The notes below the pieces were generated by a model. That model was given only the letters and a program-made list of their open reading frames with translations. It searched no databases and was not told the origin of the DNA. The translations under genes were made by a program, and so were the position numbers. Of a DNA stretch of 64,000 bases, positions 36,001 through 48,025 are shown piece by piece. Each line of letters opens with the position of its first letter. Positions within the stretch are counted from its first letter, which is position 1. Origin of the DNA: Elysia crispata (lineage: Eukaryota > Mollusca > Gastropoda > Plakobranchidae); the NCBI GenBank assembly GCA_033675545.1, contig JAWDGP010002044.1:62001-126000 (forward strand), written 5' to 3'.

Positions 36001-39000
36001 GCCCAGTACCCCGCCTCATGTCTCCCTTGATTCCAAATGCTGTGTGGGCAAGACCATGCAGTGATAGCATTAGGCTTGAGGCCCGAAGCACCAGTCCCTC
36101 CCCTTCCCACACGACAGACCATTCAGCCCAGTACCCCGCCTCATGTCTCCCTTGATTCCAAATGCTGTGTGGGCAAGACCATGCAGTGATAGCATTAGGT
36201 TTGAGGCCCGAAGCACCAGTCCCTCCCTTTCTCTCTCCCCCCCCTCTCCCCCTATGTCTCTGTCTCTCTTTCACGCACACACACAATGTCTTTTCTCTCT
36301 ACTGTCTTCCCTGTGCAACCAACACCTCTCACTTTTCTTCTCACACAAACCTCTGTCTTGAGTTGCCCACTAAAAATCTTTAGTTCTAACTCATGAGGCT
36401 AGATGATTTTGATACGGAAAAAGTGGAAATCCCATCCAATTAGGAGAAATTAGAGGACTAAAATGTTGATTTGCGGTAAAATGCATTAGTACTGATCAAA
36501 GGAATTTATTCAGGACTTTTTCATTACGTCGAAATCAGGGAAATGTCGAATTAAGTGGAGGGCACTGTAATGGACAGATGCAAAGTTTGTCAATGTGCAC
36601 TACCAAAATTTGGAAATAAAATTTCTCAAGGGCAGCAAGGAGAAAGGCTGATTACTTTGAATATCCAGTTAAAGTATTTTTAGTTCCACTCACTTGATTG
36701 CTCACAGCTAATGGAACAAAGCATAATCCCTTGTCTCACCACAGAGATCTATTCATCCCCATCACGTGAAGACATGGCCGACTAGATATTTCAGAGAGCT
36801 GTAGTTGATATTCTAGGTCTTCAACCTTACATAGGCAGTACCCAGATTGTCCAATGGCCTATGACTATGAGTATGATGATGCTGGTCAGTGACTGGAGCC
36901 AGGCACCACGGGTACAGCACATGCTTCAGTCTAAGTTCAATGTGCAGGCATACACATATTCCCTGGCATGAAGCCACTGAGTCAAATATGAACAGCTAGA
37001 TCTAGTGCCAAATCTCTTCCATTGACAGAAATTTTGATAATGGGACAGAAGCACAAACTGTACAGCCACTTTGGTATTTAAGATTGGAGAAAGTTAAGGC
37101 ATTGGGTGGTCTGGTAGGAGTGTGGGCACAACATGCAAGAATCATGCGGAACATTATGCTATCCTTGGGCGAACGTCGTTTTCAATGCCTAATGTATGGT
37201 GATGTCTTTCCACTTTCAATGTCAGAAAGTCAGCAATTGGGAGCAATGACTATCATGGTTGGATAAAGGACTGTGTTTTTCTTTTTTTTTTAATTTTGCT
37301 TTTATTGTCATATCCCAACCAGGTATTGTGGTTGTACTTGAATGGCAGAAAAGGTGTTCTGGTCATCTTTATTAGGCTTTAGCATTGCTGGGAAGGGGAA
37401 AGATCAATAATGAGCAGAAACTGAAATTTAAATACAATGGTTTGATTTTATATAACAGATAGAGGTCTGGGAAAGAAAAGTACAATTAACACAGATGTTT
37501 TAACGGTTATCTTGAAGTCATTATTCAGTTTATATTAGTCAAAAGATAGAGGGCCTATTCAGGTGCCAGCAAATTAAATCAACATAAACGACGGTCAACT
37601 CATCCGACTTCATCCGACTTCAACACAAGTGTTGTCCACTTCTAAGAACATCAGAGTAAAAATTCGGTTTTTCCGATAAATGTCGATCAACAAAAATGTT
37701 GATAAATTGGTCATCAATAATTATGGGTTACACTGTATCTCTTCCCTTAATTTCATTTTTACAAACATTTTACTGTGAATCTAACTCAGCAGTTGCCTCT
37801 GTGTATCATATAGAGACACAAATTTGCTTAACATATCTAAGAATATAATTCTTTCATATCCCCAGAAATGGAATTTGATCCCACCCTAAGTCCCATGCGT
37901 ATAGTGCCCCAACTTACAGAAAAAGCTTCCCCGCGCCCTGAGCCACCATCATCATGTCTTGATCTGTCAGATGTTGACCTTGACATTAAAGATGCTGCTT
38001 CTAGTTTCCAACAGCATGATGGGAGCCAGCCAGTCATGGTGTATGATGCCTCCGAGCCCGTGAGGGATTCTCCAGACAGCTGTGAGATGTCTCTATCTGT
38101 CGGGGTTGAAGCTTCTCCCGCCAGAGTTGTCTGCCACACATCTTCGCGCTTAGATAAGTTTCGCAATTCTCCTCGCCCAGCTTTATCCCCCTTGGCAGTC
38201 ACTGTATCATCAGCACAGAAAGGTGGTTCCAATTTTAAACCAGACAGGCTCAGCCGCACTTTGTTCCCTGATGAAGACGAGGACAGACAGACAGAAGATG
38301 AAGACGAAGAAATACGGTCGAGAAAGACAGTCAATGGTCCAGAGCTGCACATTTCATATCAGAGTCGTGGGATTATTGAGCAAATCTTAGCTCATGAAAT
38401 AGGCCACTCAAACATTTCAAAAGTTTCTCTAAATAGCCAATCATATTCACCTGAGGCCCAAAAGTCTTTGACTAGACAGGCTCCTTCCAGTGTTTTTAGT
38501 ACCTCAACGAGTTCACAGAGCAAAGATTTCGATGAATCTTCCTCCTTCAAACCCAAACAAAAATCAACTGATGACTGTGATGATGCGGGCTCTGTCTCCG
38601 AGACATGTTCTATAGATGAGTTTTCGGGGCCAAAAATTATACCAAGCAACAAACACAGTGCAACATCTCTGCCATCTGAAACTGTTGAGCCTGCCCATAG
38701 ACCCAATTCAGGAAACGAACCCCCTACCGGTGTCAAGCAGAAAAAGAAAGGCGCAAGACAGGTTGCCTCTCGCTACATGCAGAGCGCAATCAATAGGAAA
38801 GCCAATGTTGCCAACAGTTCACAAAACAGCAACAAAAGTGTTGCAACAAGCACTAATACCAATGCATTAGTGACACCAACTAAATCCAAAAATGCATCAA
38901 TGAAAGCTTCTAATATAAGTGGTAAAGTGCCAGAGAAAACCATCATAAACAGAAAAGAATCCAGGCCTCAGCCTGCCTCACTTGCCAAAAGTAGGGCTGG

Positions 39001-40000
39001 GAAAAGTGGAAAATTAAAGACAGGTTTGACTATCAGGCACGGGGGCCAGGACCCGAGAAATCTGAAGAACTCTAACAAGAGCCCTGAACCTTTAACTGTA
39101 CGAGGAGAGGCTGTTGGGGGTGGAAATGGGAATGAGGTCAAAGCATCAACACCTGTGGGAGATCAACCCTTTGCCATGTCATACATTGATGCATCAGCCA
39201 TTCAGTCCATAACCAGTATGCTTGGTAACTCAACTGCCATGCAGTTTGACATGGAGGAGTCTATGGCAAATGCCAATGGTAGTAAGGGTGATAAAGCTGG
39301 AGAGACAGGGAAGATTATGAAGATTCCTGAGTCATCCGCAAGAGGAGCGGGAGATGGTGGTGAGGGACACAAGATCACTCAGTTTGATCTTGACCTTGCA
39401 TATGCCCGCTACCTCCAGTGGCAGTTTTTGGTTGGTCGAGCTCGCCAAGCCTTCCACAATCAACAGCAACAGGCCTGCGCGCAGCTACATGGCTTGTGGA
39501 ACTTGACACAAGCCCGCCGCCAGGAAGTGGCGCAGTTGGAAATGGATGTTTCCCGCTTGCGTAGCATGACCTTGCTTGATGAAGTGCTTGACAAGACAGA
39601 GCCTGAGCTAGCTCCCCTGGTGGATAACCTTTCAACTGTATCCACTGAGTACAGTCAGATGGCGGCCGCCTTAGACAGTACTTGTCATCAGCTTCCTGTC
39701 ACGGACATTCACCTCCCCACCGGTGGAGAGCCTGCACGAGAGGCGATGGAGGAGAGAATCGCCGAGACTCTAGCTAAGGCAGAACATCTGCTGTCTGAAA
39801 TAAACGCAACTGGGAAGAGAGATGGTGAAGACTGGCAACAGCAGATATCGCAATATGTCACCTGTCTAGCTGCAGTTGAGAAGACAAGTGGCGCCACCAT
39901 GGAGGAGCTGCAGCTGTGTCGCCGTGGCTTGGAGGATGCACAAACTCTAAACACAAGGCTCGCTTCTCTCCGAGTGCAGGATAATCAGTCCACTCTCTAG
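33053..40000 (+). CDS. HAUS8: HAUS8 homologue (augmin complex subunit 8)
   Basis: Augmin subunit that binds microtubules and recruits gamma-tubulin for branching nucleation in spindles. Exon 3 (37866-40000) is certain: 710 residues from the ATG at 37868, ending TAG. It holds a long Ser/Pro-rich disordered N-terminal part, a basic segment near residues 285-305 (KKKGARQVASRYMQS) matching the conserved GGR-x-ESRYLQ microtubule-binding motif, and a C-terminal coiled-coil region from about residue 500. In that region ALDSTCHQLPVTDIHL closely resembles human HAUS8. At 710 residues or more it is much longer than human (about 410); the extra length is the disordered part. An upstream exon at 35227-35336 (basic start KGRPKRRPL) fits with phase 2 in and phase 1 out through a GTGGGT donor. 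The first exon is inferred as ATGAA before a GTAAGT donor (33053-33057), giving about 749 residues. An AATAAA lies at 40198. The 5' exons are inference; the identity is not. Confidence 0.85.
35512..36567. mobile_element. Degenerate pogo-like inverted-repeat element containing a minisatellite (HAUS8 intron)
   Basis: A 1,056-bp segment between TA dinucleotides. The left end is CAGTGCACACCTGAAAAATG and the inverted right end CAGTGCCCTCCACTTAATTC, both followed by GACATT at the same offset (18 of 26 positions match). No transposase is evident. Most of the interior is the minisatellite at 35696-36227. The ends are diverged enough that a chance pairing is possible. Confidence 0.5.
35696..36227. repeat. 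Minisatellite, four copies of about 125-140 bp
   Basis: The anchor TTCAGCCCAGTACCCCGCCT starts at 35731, 35871, 35997 and 36122, giving periods of 140, 126 and 125. The array lies in the HAUS8 intron before the large exon. It produces long spurious open frames on the minus strand because the unit is GC-rich and stop-poor. Confidence 0.9.
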
Positions 40001-40197
40001 TCTTTAGCTTCCAGTGTTTTCACTTATAAATTAAAAAATGATAGGTCACAGGTGTCTAAACCAAACAGAGCCTCAAGAGATGTGGATAGCGGGTAAGTTC
40101 ATAGAACTTCTCATGTCACACTCACCCTCAGATCTGCATACACTCACTGCCATACGGTACCTTGGATTTTCCAACATAGCTTTCTGTTGGAATTGTA

Positions 40198-40203
40198 AAT
40201 AAA
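40198..40203 (+). terminator. HAUS8 polyadenylation signal AATAAA
   Basis: Canonical AATAAA about 200 nt after the HAUS8 stop, followed by a GT-rich stretch (GCAGTGTGTGCC). The same hexamer and flank are conserved in the duplicated copy at 44410, which supports function. Confidence 0.65.
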
Positions 40204-40285
40204 GCAGTGTGTGCCAGGCCGATTTTTTTTTTTTAAACTTAAAATTTTAAATATGAGAATTGGAATGATTGAAAACAACATGATA

Positions 40286-41164
40286 CAGTGGAATTCGCTT
40301 GAAGTCAACTCACTTAAAATCAGCTCTAGCTTGAAGTCAACACCACATTGTGGGCCTGTTTTTTTCCCTTCTTTGCTACAGTGACTGATTTTCTGATAAA
40401 GGTAATGGCTTGGGGACATTTTCGCTTAAAGTCAGCACCTGGTGGTGGATAAGAAAAGGTGAAACCCATAAATGTGGGGATGCATAGGGGTGGGTGGGCA
40501 GGATAGAGCTCATTTTTTGTAAACCAAATACAGTCAGTAAATCACTGAATGGTAATAGCATGCTTAACAAGGCCTAGCCAAGTTAGTGTGGTCTTGCGTG
40601 GTTTTGACAGACACTAAGAGAGAAGGGTGCGTAGGGCTTGAGCAGGATGAAGGTTGGGTGCGTCTAGATCTAGATCTAACTTATGAATGGCTCACTTCAT
40701 TTGTGGCAAAAAGTGCATTGTTTTCCTTCCACCCCTATGCTCACCTTAGCCAATAGCATTCTTTTCAGAGACTGCAATAATACTATGCAATTTTTTTTTT
40801 TATCAGAACAGTATTTTTTTCCCTGGTTAAAACAAGTCAAAATTATAGCAAGAATTGTGGTACATACACCTATTTTATGTTTTTGTGTGCAGTACATCAA
40901 CTTGTTTAAATAAACCCCTTTTCAAACTTAGTGTGGTTTTCTTTTTGCCTAAATGACTTGTATGAATTTACCAAACTATTGCATAATGTAAAGAAATGAA
41001 GACACTTCAAAGCGAGATCACTATGATAAGTAACGAAAGAGAGACAAGCTCTTTTGATAACATGAATTTTTGGACTTGTTTCCTGGAAATGGATAAAGTG
41101 AACCATGCTTAAAGTCAACACTTCTTTTCGGTCTCGAGGTGTTGACTTTAAGTGGATTCCACTG
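40286..41164. mobile_element. Non-autonomous pogo/Tigger-like DNA transposon inserted in the HAUS8 3' flank
   Basis: An 879-bp element between TA dinucleotides (40284-40285 and 41165-41166). The termini are inverted repeats: left CAGTGGAATTCGCTTGAAGT, and the right end read inverted is CAGTGGAATCCACTTAAAGT. About 22 of 26 positions match. Subterminal copies of the CTTAAAGTCA motif recur inside both ends. CAGTG ends with TA target duplication are typical of pogo/Tigger Tc1-mariner elements. No transposase reading frame is visible. The duplicated copy at 44.5 kb shows the empty site. Confidence 0.8.
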
Positions 41165-44118
41165 TACTTACAATTATATTTACTCAGATAGATCTGTCTC
41201 TATGTAACTGAAGTTACATATCTTCTGATGTGATACTTTAAATCTGTTTTGTTGCAAATCTTTTGATTTTTTTTATATCACAGTGCAGGTATTAGAAGTG
41301 TTACTTAGTACAGTTGATTGAAGAGCTGACTGTGAAACATTGTTTCATACCATACAGCGGAGTAATGCTCTTATCAACTTGAGAAGTCAGCTTGTTAACC
41401 ATGATCAGTTTTTCATAAGAATCTCAACTAATTGTGATTCCTTAAACTAGTCTTTATTACGCAATTTTCTGAGCTTTTTTTTATTTGCAATCAGTGTGTC
41501 AAAGCTTGAAGTGCCTTAAAACATATGTTATATGCATAAATTTTATGTGGTAAAGTTAAAGTATTTCTTCTTTATCGCACAGTTTTTCTAGAATATTACA
41601 ACGAACAATGCTATTGCTAACTTAGATCTCAGTTTTCATGCTCCATCCCTTCTGTCTGTTTGTCCGTCTCTCTCTATCTGTCGGTCCGTCTGTCTGTCTC
41701 TCTCTTTTTCTCTATGTGCAGGTGATAAGCCTAACCTGATGGTTATACATGTAACTGTTGATTTATTTAGAATCATCTGAAGTTTGGCCTACAGGTACCA
41801 AAACACTACGTTACATAATATAACCTTTTTTTAAAATGGAGCTCTGCTGTGTTCTGGATCATATATACATGCTCTTAAAACCAGTGGGCTTTAAGTGTTA
41901 AAAAACAAACAAACAGTGGACTGGTGAGTCTGAATGCCTCATTATTTTTTTTTTATCAGTATGTCAAAGGTGAAAAGTTTTATTATTTTCTACATTAAGA
42001 ATAAGTTAATCATAAAGATTGAAAATGAGTTATCCTTAAAAAATACAATTTCAACGGATCTGTGATAAAATTTGCTCTCTGAATTGAATGGCATTTATCA
42101 AATATAAGAAATTATAGTTTTTATTCTAACCTTGAGACATTAAGCTCCATAGTGTAGACTTCTTTATGGTGTTGTCAGTAATTGTAGAAAAACTGAACTT
42201 AATCTTCTTTTGCTCAAGTTCACTTGAAATCATCATTGCTTGTCACACCTCACAGCCTTAAATTTTTTATCTCCAATTTCTGAATATGCTACTACTAATC
42301 ATAATGAAAACACACACACAAAAAAGCAACTCAGTTTAATGGACCTACTGAAAAACTCATACATATGTATTTCTAAAGAGCTTAAATTATAACAAAGGCA
42401 TGTGCTTTATTTTGTTTTCTCTCATGTAATGGTTGATTTAAAAATAATATTTAAAAAAAAAACTGTTGAAATATTTGTAACTTCTTGACTTGAGTTTTTA
42501 ACACACATATATTTGTGTCTTGAGAAGAAAGTTATCGTCGTAGTTGTAATTCGCATTTTATGAAATCATGTGGTTATTGTTTTTTTTTGTTGTTTTTTTT
42601 TTTTGTCTTAAATAAAGTATTTAATACCAAACAAGCCTGGTTTTAAGTGATGCACATTTATATGGTCTGTCATATTGTACTCGTTCCTCTGCTTATCATG
42701 GGTTGTTTCATCATTCACTATTGCTTTAGAAGCATCCGATTTAAAAAGATTGAGTCTAAGATTAATTTCTTTGGGCTATCGGTACCTTCCCCTAACCACC
42801 AGAAAGTTCTTACAAATTCATTACATATTACTGGCCTTAGAAAGTGAGAATGAAATTCTGCTTTGAAAATGGTCAAAAGGAACTAAGTGGATAATTATTT
42901 AACATCTGTCAGTGAAAAGACTTGATTCCCTTGCAAAATGAAATGTTCAAAAAGAGGGGACAGCAAGTACCGACTAACTTAAAGTTAAATGATGTAATTA
43001 TCCACTTAATTCTATTTCACTGTTTGCTAAACTTGAAGCGTCTGAGATCTGGGTATCTCACTCTCAACTCTCTCCAACTCTAAAGGAGCAAGCACCGCAA
43101 ATGCTGCATCAGGATCGAAAAACTAAGCTTAGGGACTAGTGCTTTAAATTCTACTATGAAATCGTATGTGGGGCACTAAAGTAAAAAAATGCTCACATTT
43201 CCAAGCTTCTCTGGCAGCTTCAGTTTGAATTTAAATTAATTCTTTTTATGGCTCCCGCCGCTTGTTTGAGGTCAATGACCAGTTTGCACTAGACCGATCG
43301 GTGCTCGGATGGCCTGGCTGACACAGGGATAGTCTAGATCTCTTTTTCTTTTCTTAAAAAGAGGTATTGACAAATGAATAAATATGTGTACAAGACCATC
43401 GCTTTGAGGTTATAAACAAGGGGGGTTGCCATATTGGGTGTAGAGAGAAACTAAGTGACAATATGATTATGAGGATTGAGAGTTTATTTAGCTTTTAATT
43501 TCTGACTCATTCTTCCTTTCCCCTCTCTCCTTCTCTCTCTGCCTGTCCCCATTAAGATTTTTTATTCATACTTATTTTCAGACATACTGTCTGCCTGTTT
43601 GGTTCCTTATTTATATTCAAGTTTTCCTGCATGTAGTGTTGTTACTATTCTTTTTGTTTATTTTGTCTCATGTTTTCTAAATTACCTTTGTCTCTCAATC
43701 TGTCAAATTGGCATTCTTTTTACCTCCTTTCTTTCACATTCTTTTGTTTTATTATATTTTCAGGCAGTAAACTTCTGTCATTCTATCTATCTACCTCTGT
43801 CTCTCTCAGCGCACACAAAACACACTCGCCTTATATGTTATGAAAATAAATTAGATTAAATAAATAAAAACTCAGAAACATACATCTTTTTCAAGACCTA
43901 CCATACTAATAAGAAGAAAATTATTTGAAAAAATAAGGTTTGATTCTGAAAAAAAGAAATACAGAGTGATGATTAGGACAGCAGTTTCCCTGTTGTGATC
44001 TGTGTGACGTTTCCCTTGTTCTGGAAATTGTCTTATCTTTCACACTTCAATTAAACCATGGTTCGTGTTTAATTATTTTTTTTTTTCTTTCTCCTCATTT
44101 TACTCTGTTCCTATATAG

Positions 44119-44183
44119 GCTTGGAGGATGCACAGACACTGCTTGCTTTGCTCCGAGAGCAGGATAATCAGTCCACTCTCTAG
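44119..44183 (+). pseudogene. Duplicated HAUS8 terminal coding segment (pseudo-exon or alternative last exon)
   Basis: This copies the last 20 codons and TAG of HAUS8, about 4.2 kb downstream. It keeps frame and stop (ending QDNQSTL) but lacks three codons (9 nt) present in the original and has a few substitutions. It begins exactly after CTATATAG, preceded by a strong pyrimidine tract, so it has an intact-looking 3' splice site. A weak in-frame donor (GTGGCT) exists in the HAUS8 exon at 39924 just before the duplicated segment; joining the two would preserve frame. Whether it is ever spliced cannot be seen here. Confidence 0.6.
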
Positions 44184-44409
44184 TCTTTAGCTTCCAATGA
44201 AGGTCACTGGTGTCTAAACGAAAGGGAGCTTTAAGAGGTGTAGAACTTTTCATGTACCATCCACCCCTAGGTCTGCATCTCTAAAGATTTAATAATGGTT
44301 ATTTGGTCACACCTTTCTCAGATGTGCTTGGACAGTCCATACTTGTTTTTGGCCACACACACTGTTATACCTTCATGGATTTTCCAGCATAGCTTTCTAT
44401 AGTAATTTT

Positions 44410-44415
44410 AATAAA
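44410..44415 (+). terminator. AATAAA in the duplicated HAUS8 3' end
   Basis: Counterpart of the signal at 40198, about 230 nt past the duplicated stop codon. It could serve an alternative last exon. Confidence 0.4.
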
Positions 44416-44831
44416 GCAGTGCCTGCCTCAATGATATTAAATTTTTTTTTTTCAAACTTAAAACTTTAGACATGAGAATTGAATGATTGAAAGCAACATG
44501 ATGCACGTAATTCTATCTACTCAGATAGATCTGTATCTATGTAACTGAAGTTGAATGTTTTCTGATCTGATTGCAAATCCTTTTTTCATATCCCTAAACT
44601 GGCACTAAAACTACATTGTACATGTGTGTATCACTTAGTACCTTTGACTGAAGAGCTGACCATGAAAATTTTGTCAGTGCCATACAGCAGAGCAATGCTC
44701 TTGTCAACTAAAAAAGTCAGCTTGTTAACCATGATGCGTGTTTATTAGAATCTCTAAGGAGATGTCATCGTCAACTGAAACAGCAATAGATCTTTCTCAA
44801 AAGCTAATATACACCTTGTTAAAAGTCGCTC

Positions 44832-44834
<3 letters not shown>

Positions 44835-44916
<82 letters not shown>
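44835..44916. repeat. (CT)n(TA)n compound microsatellite
   Basis: A (CT)n run followed directly by about 22 TA units, just past the duplicated HAUS8 3' end. Confidence 0.95.
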
Positions 44917-44920
<4 letters not shown>

Positions 44921-45114
44921 CTAGATTCAGAGAAGAAGTGAAGCCATCTGTCAAATTTATCATGATAAAATATTTTTTTTTTTAAATAACTTTTCACGGC
45001 AAAGCGATCGAGATATGCCAGTACAATAATTTGAAGAATACATGTTAACACCTAGAAATAATTAAGTGATGTTCATAAATAAGTAATCAACAAAGTACTT
45101 TTCAAAGAAACGAG

Positions 45115-45412
45115 GGTACAGAGAATCAGAGAGAAACACAGAGAGAGAAAGAAGAGACAGATTGAAAGAGAGAGAGACACAGAGGGAAAGAGAGAGAGAG
45201 AGAGAGAGACAGAGGGAAAGAGAGAGAGAGAGAGAGAGACAAACAGAGGGAAAGAGAGAGACATAGAGAGAGAGAGAGAAAGGAGAGACAGAGGGAAAGA
45301 GAGAGACATAGAGAGAGAAAGGAGAGACAGAGGGAAAGAGAGAGATATAGAGAGAGAGAGAGAGAGAAAGGAGAGACAGAGGGAAAGAGAGAGAGACACA
45401 CAGAGGGAAAGA

Positions 45413-45445
<33 letters not shown>

Positions 45446-45472
45446 GGAAAGAGAGAGAGAGAGAGAGAGATT
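45115..45472. repeat. GA-rich higher-order repeat
   Basis: GA runs broken by a recurring ACAGAGGGAAAGAGAGAGA block about 30-60 bp apart. It yields long Ser/Leu-rich spurious frames on the minus strand. Confidence 0.95.
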
Positions 45473-48025
45473 GACTAAAAGGATACATTTATTAAAAATT
45501 ACAGTTGAGTACAATCCTCTTTCTCTTTAGCTTGATCTAATCTGCTAATACAAGTATGCCTTTAAAAAAAAATTTTTCATAATCCATTGCATTCATTAAA
45601 ATAAATTTTTTATGAATTAATCTTTAAAAACAGTTGCTTATGCATCGACTTTGCCAATTATTACGTTGAATCCGAATCTGACATTCATTCTAGAAAAAAT
45701 GATTTTGAATTTGAAATAAAAAAAAAAACAAAAAACCGCAGACTGCACATTGCCCCTTGTAACTGCAGCTTTTACGAAACTTTTCTTTTCGTGCACCATG
45801 GCTCTGTCCGGTGATTGCAGAAAAGACGCACAAGGCCACCTTGACTTTTCCTAAATGCTGCAGCGTTTCTTATTTTCTTTTATCTAAGTTTTACTTGTTG
45901 GATCTAAGTTCATGAGAAATTTAACAAGTGTTTTGCATTATTCAAACTCGGCTCACCACTTACTTCAGCTTCACATTCCCTTTTTCCCAAATAGGAGTAC
46001 ATGTACATGTAGTTACCTAATTTTGTAAAAAAAATTAAATGTTTATAGATCCTCTTAAGTAGGGCCTAGTACCCAAGAGGAGATATGTTTGAAAAACAAA
46101 AAGCAAAGATAGAAAATCTAAATCACCCTTTGTGGTGCTAAATAAAAAACAGTGTTGGGAGTAAATGAAAGATCAGTGTATGTGGCATGTTATCAGCAGT
46201 AATTAAAAAGATGGCACAGCTGGTAGATCACTGGGCTGAGCAAGTTATTACTAGCAGTTGCACCCCTCAATCATTACCCCTGCTTCAAAGAAAGCAGCAT
46301 TTTCTGTTTCTATTTAAAGTGGCCTGAGGAACTTTGGGGACATAAAGCAAACAGAAAACACTTTAATAGACATAAAGATTTTTTTTTTTCTGTAAGTTAA
46401 GTCGTCATGCTTGCTTTTCTTGGACAGTTGAAGAAAGGCATAGGTTGGCAAAGACTTGTTGAGGAGTCTCAGAAAAACGCTTTATGCAAGTTTGGTGTGA
46501 TACATTCTATGAAGTAACAATTATTTTAAAGCTGTTTTACAGTTTACATCCATTGAGTCGATCAGAATCCTCAAAGGAGCCAGCTTAGTCCCACAGTGCA
46601 GTGAACCACCTGGCTTTGCAAAATGAAAAATTAATATGTCCCCAAGTTTTCAGTTTAAAGGTAACAAAAGTAAACTGTCCCCAAGACTTCAGTTTAAATG
46701 TAATAAAATTAAAAGGTAAAGTGACAATAAAATCAAATCTTGTTTCATGTATCACAGCTTTTCCAAAAGAACAGAAAACAGACATTGAAGCTTTCAAGTC
46801 ACAAAAAAAAATAATAAAAATGAACAAAAATTGAAGGGAACATACCACCCAGTGAGTAATTTATTTTATTTTTTTTTTATTCATTTAATTTGAAAATCTT
46901 TAAAATACACATCATGATTGTGATTCTTACCCATAATCATGAATTGAGAAAACAAAACAATAATATATTTTGCGGGATAATTAGTTTTTTTCATTCATCG
47001 TGATTGTATAAGGCTTCGCTAGTAGCCTGATTGTCAGTGATCATAATATTTCAACATAATTATAAATAATTTAAGCACCTGCTGTAAATGAAATTTAAAT
47101 AATAAAAAGATAGAGTGTTATTTTTTTTCTCAGCTGCAATGTAATAACGATTTTTGTTTTGTCATAGGTCAGATAAAACATAAATATGTATGCACAGATT
47201 TTCATTTTTAATAAATGCTGTCAATTCTGGAAGGTAATAAATTGTCTAATTAAGCTTTGATAACAATGTCAATATTTCCTTTACTTGAATATTCAAGGCA
47301 CACATCAACAATGGCTTCCAGTATGACTATGAGAGACATAAAATGGACTCAATGAACAGATTTTCTTGAATCAAAAGCAGAGATATACTACAATCATGAA
47401 GGTCAGTAGAATGCTGCTCACGCAAAGCTAGCATTATGAAAGCAATAAACGGACCGTAAGATGTGATCATTTCCTCATATCTTATCAGTCTATGATTGAA
47501 TGCGGTGGCACCTAAACTTTTTATAATTTATGTCTATAATTATTTTCATATATCATTTCTTTTGAAGCCATTGGTTACAAAGCATGTACAAATCAAATGC
47601 GACAAAATTGAACTCAGCTTTTCTGTGCATTTTATTTCCTCCTAACTCAGGTGGTTACCATGTGTAGAGAACGTTTGCATATATTGCACTTTGTTAATGA
47701 ACTTCAAATTAATCTCAAACACTCTCATGAATAGTATTTGATATTTTTCTCGATGATTTGTCTTCTAAAGGGGAGAGAATTGTAGGTCTACTAGCTTTCC
47801 TCTAGTATGTAGATATCGTTTAATTTGACCTTCACCAGCTCTTAATTCTAGCCTCAATTGCTGCATTGAACAGAAATTTAAAATTTTGAACCAATTTCAA
47901 CCAATATTAAATCTTTTATAATGGCTTGTGATAAAGCTATGTCCATACTTATATTGAGTTGTAAATAAAAAAGAATTCAAATAAAATTACTTGTAATTGT
48001 TACACACAAATTAAAAATATCACAG

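Larger units (their letters stand above)
44119..44760 (+). repeat. Downstream duplicate of the HAUS8 3' end and 3' UTR
   Basis: Colinear similarity to 39926-41435 runs through the stop codon, the 3' UTR, the AATAAA region (44410 versus 40198) and a block around CTCAGATAGATCTGT, ending near CTTGTTAACCATGAT. The main structural difference is that the original carries an 879-bp TA-flanked insertion (40286-41164) that the copy lacks. The copy is clearly diverged, so the duplication is not recent. Confidence 0.85.
40001..48025. other. Intergenic region between convergent HAUS8 and SLC22A18-like genes
   Basis: Holds the HAUS8 3' UTR, the pogo-like insertion, the duplicated 3' end and GA/CT/TA microsatellites. 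A 40-bp direct duplication with TCCCCAAG and TTCAGTTTAAA lies at 46636-46715. The stretches 41436-44118 and 45480-48025 are AT-rich; I see no exon there with a convincing family match. Confidence 0.6.

Noticed and set aside
35682..36286. Two long minus-strand open frames (146 and 113 codons) with internal repeats
   Set aside because: They lie wholly over the 125-140 bp minisatellite; the repeated peptide simply reflects the DNA repeat and there is no splice or family support.
37560..37740. Possible third pogo-like terminus (TTACACTGTA near 37727)
   Set aside because: No matching opposite end found upstream with the same terminal sequence.
37837..38352. 171-codon minus-strand frame antisense to HAUS8
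   Set aside because: Shadow of the HAUS8 exon; the plus frame is open for 710 codons and matches a known family.
45062..45514. Minus-strand Ser/Leu-rich frames of 120-150 codons
   Set aside because: Translation of GA/CT microsatellite in three frames; low complexity only.
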